The notes below the pieces were generated by a model that was not told the origin of the DNA, made no database searches, and was given only the letters and a program-made list of their open reading frames with translations. Shown here one piece after another: positions 14,517-17,458 of a DNA stretch of 17,458 bases (the stretch's first letter is position 1; each line of letters starts with the position of its first letter). The stretch spans positions 1 to 17,458 of the forward strand of contig CAZAZQ010000032.1 of NCBI GenBank assembly GCA_964489705.1, read 5' to 3'. The position numbers were made by a program, and so were the translations under genes. The DNA is from CAZAZQ01 sp964489705 (GTDB lineage Bacteria > Zixibacteria > MSB-5A5 > GN15 > FEB-12).

Positions 14517-17341
14517 TCAACCGCAGTTCGGAGCAGGTCCGCCTTTGAAAAGGTAGTTGACCAGGTAGGTCAAATCGGCGACGTTCACATCTCCGCTGCC
14601 GTCCACATCAGCCGCTTCTATGATGGGCGGAGGCGGTCCGCTCTTGAAGAGGTAGTTCACCAGGTAGGTCAAATCCGCCACGTTGGGAGCCTCATTCGAG
14701 CCGTCGATATCACCGCAGATAAAGTCGCAGGAGTCGCCGATGCCGTCGAAGTCGCTGTCTTCCTGAAGAGGGTTATATGTATCTATGCAGTTGTCGCAGC
14801 TATCACCCACCCCGTCGGCATCGATATCTTCCTGGAGAGTGTTGGCGACCAGAATACAGTTGTCACAACTGTCACCGACCCCGTCGGCGTCGGCATCTTC
14901 CTGCGCCGGGTTGTAAACGGTAATGCAAATATCACNNNNNNNNNNNNNNNNNNNNNNNNNNNNNNNNNNNNNNNNNNNNNNNNNNNNNNNNNNNNNNNNN
15001 NNNNNNNNNNNNNNNNNNNNNNNNNNNNNNNNNNNCCGTCGGCGTCGGCATCTTCCTGCGCCGGGTTGTAAACGGTAATGCAAATATCACAGCTATCACC
15101 GACTCCGTCGCTGTCGCTGTCTTCTTGATTGGGATTGGGAGTGTTCGGGCAATTGTCGGAAGAAGTGGGCACTCCGTCGCCGTCCGGGTCGGTGTTGGGA
15201 AGAGGGAAGACGATGTAATCGACCCACGCACAATCGCTGCCGCTGGAGACGGAACCGTCTTTACTGTATGTCCAGCGATAGGTGTGGGTACCGGCGGTCA
15301 CGGCGTAGGTTGCTTGCGTCCAGTCAACCGTTCCCGACCACTCATCCTTTTGGACGCCGTCGATATAGAACCGCAGGAAGTCATAGCCGCTTTCGGATGA
15401 TACCCTGTAGTAAAATGATATGTCGCCCGCCAGATAATTTTCAAGCGTCAGCGACATAGTCGATGACTGCGAGTGCGTGATGGCTCCCGACTTGGCGCTG
15501 TGGGTACCATCGTACACGGTGGACGCATCTATCACCCAGGGAAGATTCCCACTCATCTGCCACGCAAAGGCACTGAAGTCTCCACTCTCGAAATCCTCCA
15601 CCGGCTGTCCGATGATGACGGTAAAGCTCACGGTGTCAATGTACCCGCCGTCAGCCGTCACGATGAGTGAGAAGGGAACTTCATGCCCGACCGGGCAGGT
15701 TGGAGATGTAAAAAACTCAAATGGGGTATTGTTGGTTGCAGTTCCGCCCAGCGCCGTGATGGTCGGATAGGTCGAAGTCGCTTGGGTTATGGTGACGAAG
15801 GTATCAGCCGTCGTGAGCATAGCGCTGACGGTCGTGGCAGCGCTGGCGCCGTTGTTAACGAGCGTCACATTCATGGAGACCGTGTCACCCACTTGCACTC
15901 CGGTGAGGTTGTGACTGACAAATTCCACCACCGGCTCGTTCGGCAACGGAGCCAACTGCACGTTGACGACGACAACAGAACCGTCCGAAACGGCGATGTT
16001 CTTTTTTATCTTCGTATAATAACCGGGAGCGGTAAACTGCAAATCGTAAATGCCCGCCGCAATCATGCGGTGGTAATCGCCGACATCGGGGTCGGTATAG
16101 ACTTCCGAGCTGTCGGCGTCATGGTTGAGCACCGAAACCGTCGCCGCCACCGGCAAGCCGGTGATCGAGTCGGTGACAACGCCGCGGATACCATAGAGAG
16201 CGTTTTCCAAATAGTCGAGAAAGGAGACGCGGTTGTAGTTCCAGAAATTAGGCAGTTCGCTGGCGGAGGGAAGCTTGGTTGCCGAAAGCTCAATAGTGAC
16301 TTCCCGACAACCGTGGTAGTAGTTCATAAAGTCCTGTCGTCCGCCCGAGATCGGGTACCAGTCCCACCCGTTGGTAATGCCGTTATCCAGATCGGTCATG
16401 TATCCGGAGGGGCTGTACACGTGAGCGGTGTCGGCATACTTACGGCTGATGGCTTGGAACCACCCGTCATCGGGATGGCGCCGTGACCAAGTATCCCACG
16501 GGTAGTTGACCACTTCGGCACCGCCGTGAAAATTGGCGGAGATGATAAACGAGTTCGAATCGGCAATATTCATCATGGCAATGGTCTCGGGCTGCCAACC
16601 GTTGCCGTCGGGGTGCGGTCCATCATCGGGGTCGGGGAAATTTCGATTGAGGTCGACGCCGTTGGCATTGTAGCGCTGGGCGCCGCTGACGGAGCTGTTG
16701 CCGGAGATATAGGTGCCGTCCGGATTGGCTAACGGGTTTATCCAGATTTCCATGCTGTCGAGCATCCGGGTAATGCGCGGGTCGGAACCATAGGTGGACA
16801 GCAAGGAATCTATCAAGCGCAGCATGAGGACGTATCCCACCGTTTCGTCACCGTGCATGGTGGAGGTGTACATTACTTCCGGCTCGTCTTCTTCGGTGTC
16901 GACATTTGCCGATATTTTGGCAAAGAGAACCTTCCGCCCTTGCACCGTTGTCCCCGCATCGTATATCCGACAGAGATTGGGGTAATCCGTCTGGAACTGA
17001 TACATCATCGAGACGTATTCGTCATACGTCGGGTAAACATCCCAGGCGAAGACATCACGGGCACTGGTTGCCATTTGCGGTTCGGTAATGGTGCCCGGGT
17101 GCGGCAGGATCGTGTACGCGTAGCCGAGTTGTTCGAAATCGGCGAGCTGTTTGTCGTTGGCGTAGGCAAAGACGGTATCGCCGCGGACATTGTCAATCGA
17201 GACAAGACGGGTAAGTTTGGCAAGCTCGTCATGAGAGGAGAGAACAAAGCGAAAATAATATTCCGCTCCGTGCACCGGCAGGGCGGCAAGGAGCCAGACG
17301 GCAGCGATTACAAAAAGAAGTAAAGATGTTCTTTTAGTCAT
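14517..17341 (-). CDS. secreted M14 zinc carboxypeptidase with TSP3 repeats and dockerin-like tail (interrupted by an assembly gap)
   Basis: This is an exported zinc metallocarboxypeptidase of the M14 family, cleaving C-terminal residues from peptides. A Sec signal peptide occupies residues 1-26. The catalytic domain (about 100-380) has HGDE (His163, Glu166) and His272 as zinc ligands, NANGVDLNRNFP with substrate-binding Arg233, and catalytic Glu351 in TIELS. A transthyretin-like regulatory domain (about 384-465) follows, as in carboxypeptidase N/E relatives. Then come a CARDB-like beta domain (about 470-580), a jelly-roll domain resembling cleaved-adhesin or MAM modules (about 581-715), thrombospondin type 3 repeats, and a dockerin-like C-terminus. 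A 100-N gap (14936-15035) breaks the frame. Merging identical 55-bp flanks yields 889 aa. The gene is monocistronic in view, and the stop is 28 bp from a strong terminator. Extracellular or surface protein degradation is likely. Confidence 0.92.
14520..14717 (-). other. dockerin-like C-terminal domain of the M14 peptidase
   Basis: Two copies of a calcium-loop-plus-helix unit end the protein: GDIDGSNEAPNVADLTYLVNYLFKSG and DVDGSGDVNVADLTYLVNYLFKGG. The second copy has a regular D-x-D-x-S-x-D EF-hand-like loop. The first has one extra residue in the loop. The copies are also near-identical in DNA (around 14550-14586 and 14650-14686). Dockerins bind cohesins in cellulosomes. In non-cellulosomal bacteria such tails probably serve surface assembly, which is inference here. 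Confidence 0.8.
14718..15190 (-). repeat. tandem thrombospondin type 3-like calcium-binding repeats (69-bp units)
   Basis: The peptidase contains a series of 23-residue repeats of the form EDxDxDGVGDSCDxCxxxxNPxQ. The Asp-rich segments bind calcium and paired Cys residues form disulfides in TSP3 domains. At least four units are visible, starting from DPDGDGVPTSSDNCPN, and the copy number is uncertain because the N run falls inside the array. The array acts as a stiff spacer between the jelly-roll and dockerin-like domains. Confidence 0.85.
14881..15090. other. scaffold gap (100 N at 14936-15035) flanked by identical 55-bp sequences
   Basis: The 55 bases before the Ns (14881-14935) are identical to the 55 after them (15036-15090). 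Both encode the TSP3 segment DICITVYNPAQEDADAD on the minus strand. One hundred Ns is a conventional placeholder for unknown length. Deleting 155 bp (gap plus one copy) places the two halves of the peptidase in the same frame. Confidence 0.95.
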
Positions 17342-17458
17342 GGTGCTAATGCTTTTCTTTTGTCGGTTTCGTTTTTCATCGACGAGGTGTCCTTAAAATT
17401 TACCCCTCCCCGTGGTTTAGTGCCTCGGGGAGGGGGGATTTGTTCGTGTTACGGGCAG
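17342..17458. promoter_or_regulatory. upstream region of the M14 peptidase gene with a strong GC hairpin and a possible leader ORF
   Basis: A 10-bp perfect stem CCCCTCCCCG (17403-17412)/CGGGGAGGGG (17426-17435) with a 13-base loop lies about 60 bp upstream of the peptidase start. On the minus strand it is followed by TAAATTTTAAGG, so it may terminate a gene beyond the window edge. Between it and the peptidase, minus-strand AAGGA (from 17394) precedes a 13-codon ORF (17379-17338) whose TGA overlaps the peptidase ATG. No convincing promoter hexamers were found. Confidence 0.5.

Noticed and set aside
14783..15083. Separate overlapping genes on each side of the N run
   Set aside because: The two frames are halves of one gene displaced by a placeholder gap whose length is not a true sequence length. 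Merging the identical flanks gives one frame.
1..17458. CRISPR array, insertion sequence, integrase or toxin-antitoxin pair
   Set aside because: There are no regularly spaced repeats apart from the in-frame TSP3 coding array, no transposase-like proteins and no paired small ORFs with known motifs.

Overview
The window looks like chromosomal DNA from an uncultured diderm bacterium of moderate GC content. YidC has the long periplasmic domain typical of Gram-negative cells. The right end encodes a large secreted M14 peptidase with thrombospondin type 3 repeats and a dockerin-like tail of the VADLTYLVNYLF kind. My impression is that such tails are common in FCB-group candidate phyla such as Zixibacteria, but that placement is inference. 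A run of 100 N marks a scaffold gap, so this is a draft or metagenome assembly.

Left to middle (314-4492, all minus strand): parB, parA, rsmG and mnmG, in transcription order mnmG-rsmG-parA-parB. mnmG/rsmG and parA/parB each overlap by 4 bp. Two parS-type palindromes lie inside coding sequence, one in parA and one in rsmG, so the centromere is built into this cluster. Downstream of parB, positions 17-268 hold a dense chain of hairpin-forming inverted repeats and no gene.

Middle (4694-7684): an insertion of three unrelated genes separates mnmG from mnmE. They are a D-lactate dehydrogenase-type 2-hydroxyacid dehydrogenase (minus), an AT-rich orphan ComEC-like metallo-beta-lactamase-fold protein (plus, with its own promoter), and a small Cys-rich DUF3795 protein (minus) whose promoter implies an almost leaderless mRNA.

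Right of centre (8051-11992, minus strand): rpmH-rnpA-yidD-yidC-mnmE, the conserved origin-proximal block. The 50-aa rpmH overlaps rnpA by 17 bp, and rnpA and yidD appear to use TTG starts. The khpB/jag gene often found between yidC and mnmE is absent, and dnaA is not beside rpmH in this window.

Right (11993-17458): a divergent promoter region drives rpmH leftward and an EF-G-like GTPase rightward. The GTPase gene converges on the M14 peptidase gene, with a 14-bp stem hairpin between them. The peptidase gene is split in the assembly by the N run. The 55 bp on each side of the Ns are identical, and collapsing them restores one 889-aa reading frame.

Functionally the window combines chromosome segregation (ParAB-parS), tRNA U34 modification (MnmE/MnmG), 16S rRNA methylation (RsmG), tRNA 5' processing (RnpA), membrane protein insertion (YidC/YidD), a translational GTPase paralogue and an exported peptidase. 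I found no tRNA, rRNA, CRISPR array, insertion sequence or clear defence operon. The least explained items are the hairpin cluster at 17-268, the orphan metallo-hydrolase, and the EF-G-like protein with an NKME motif in place of NKxD.
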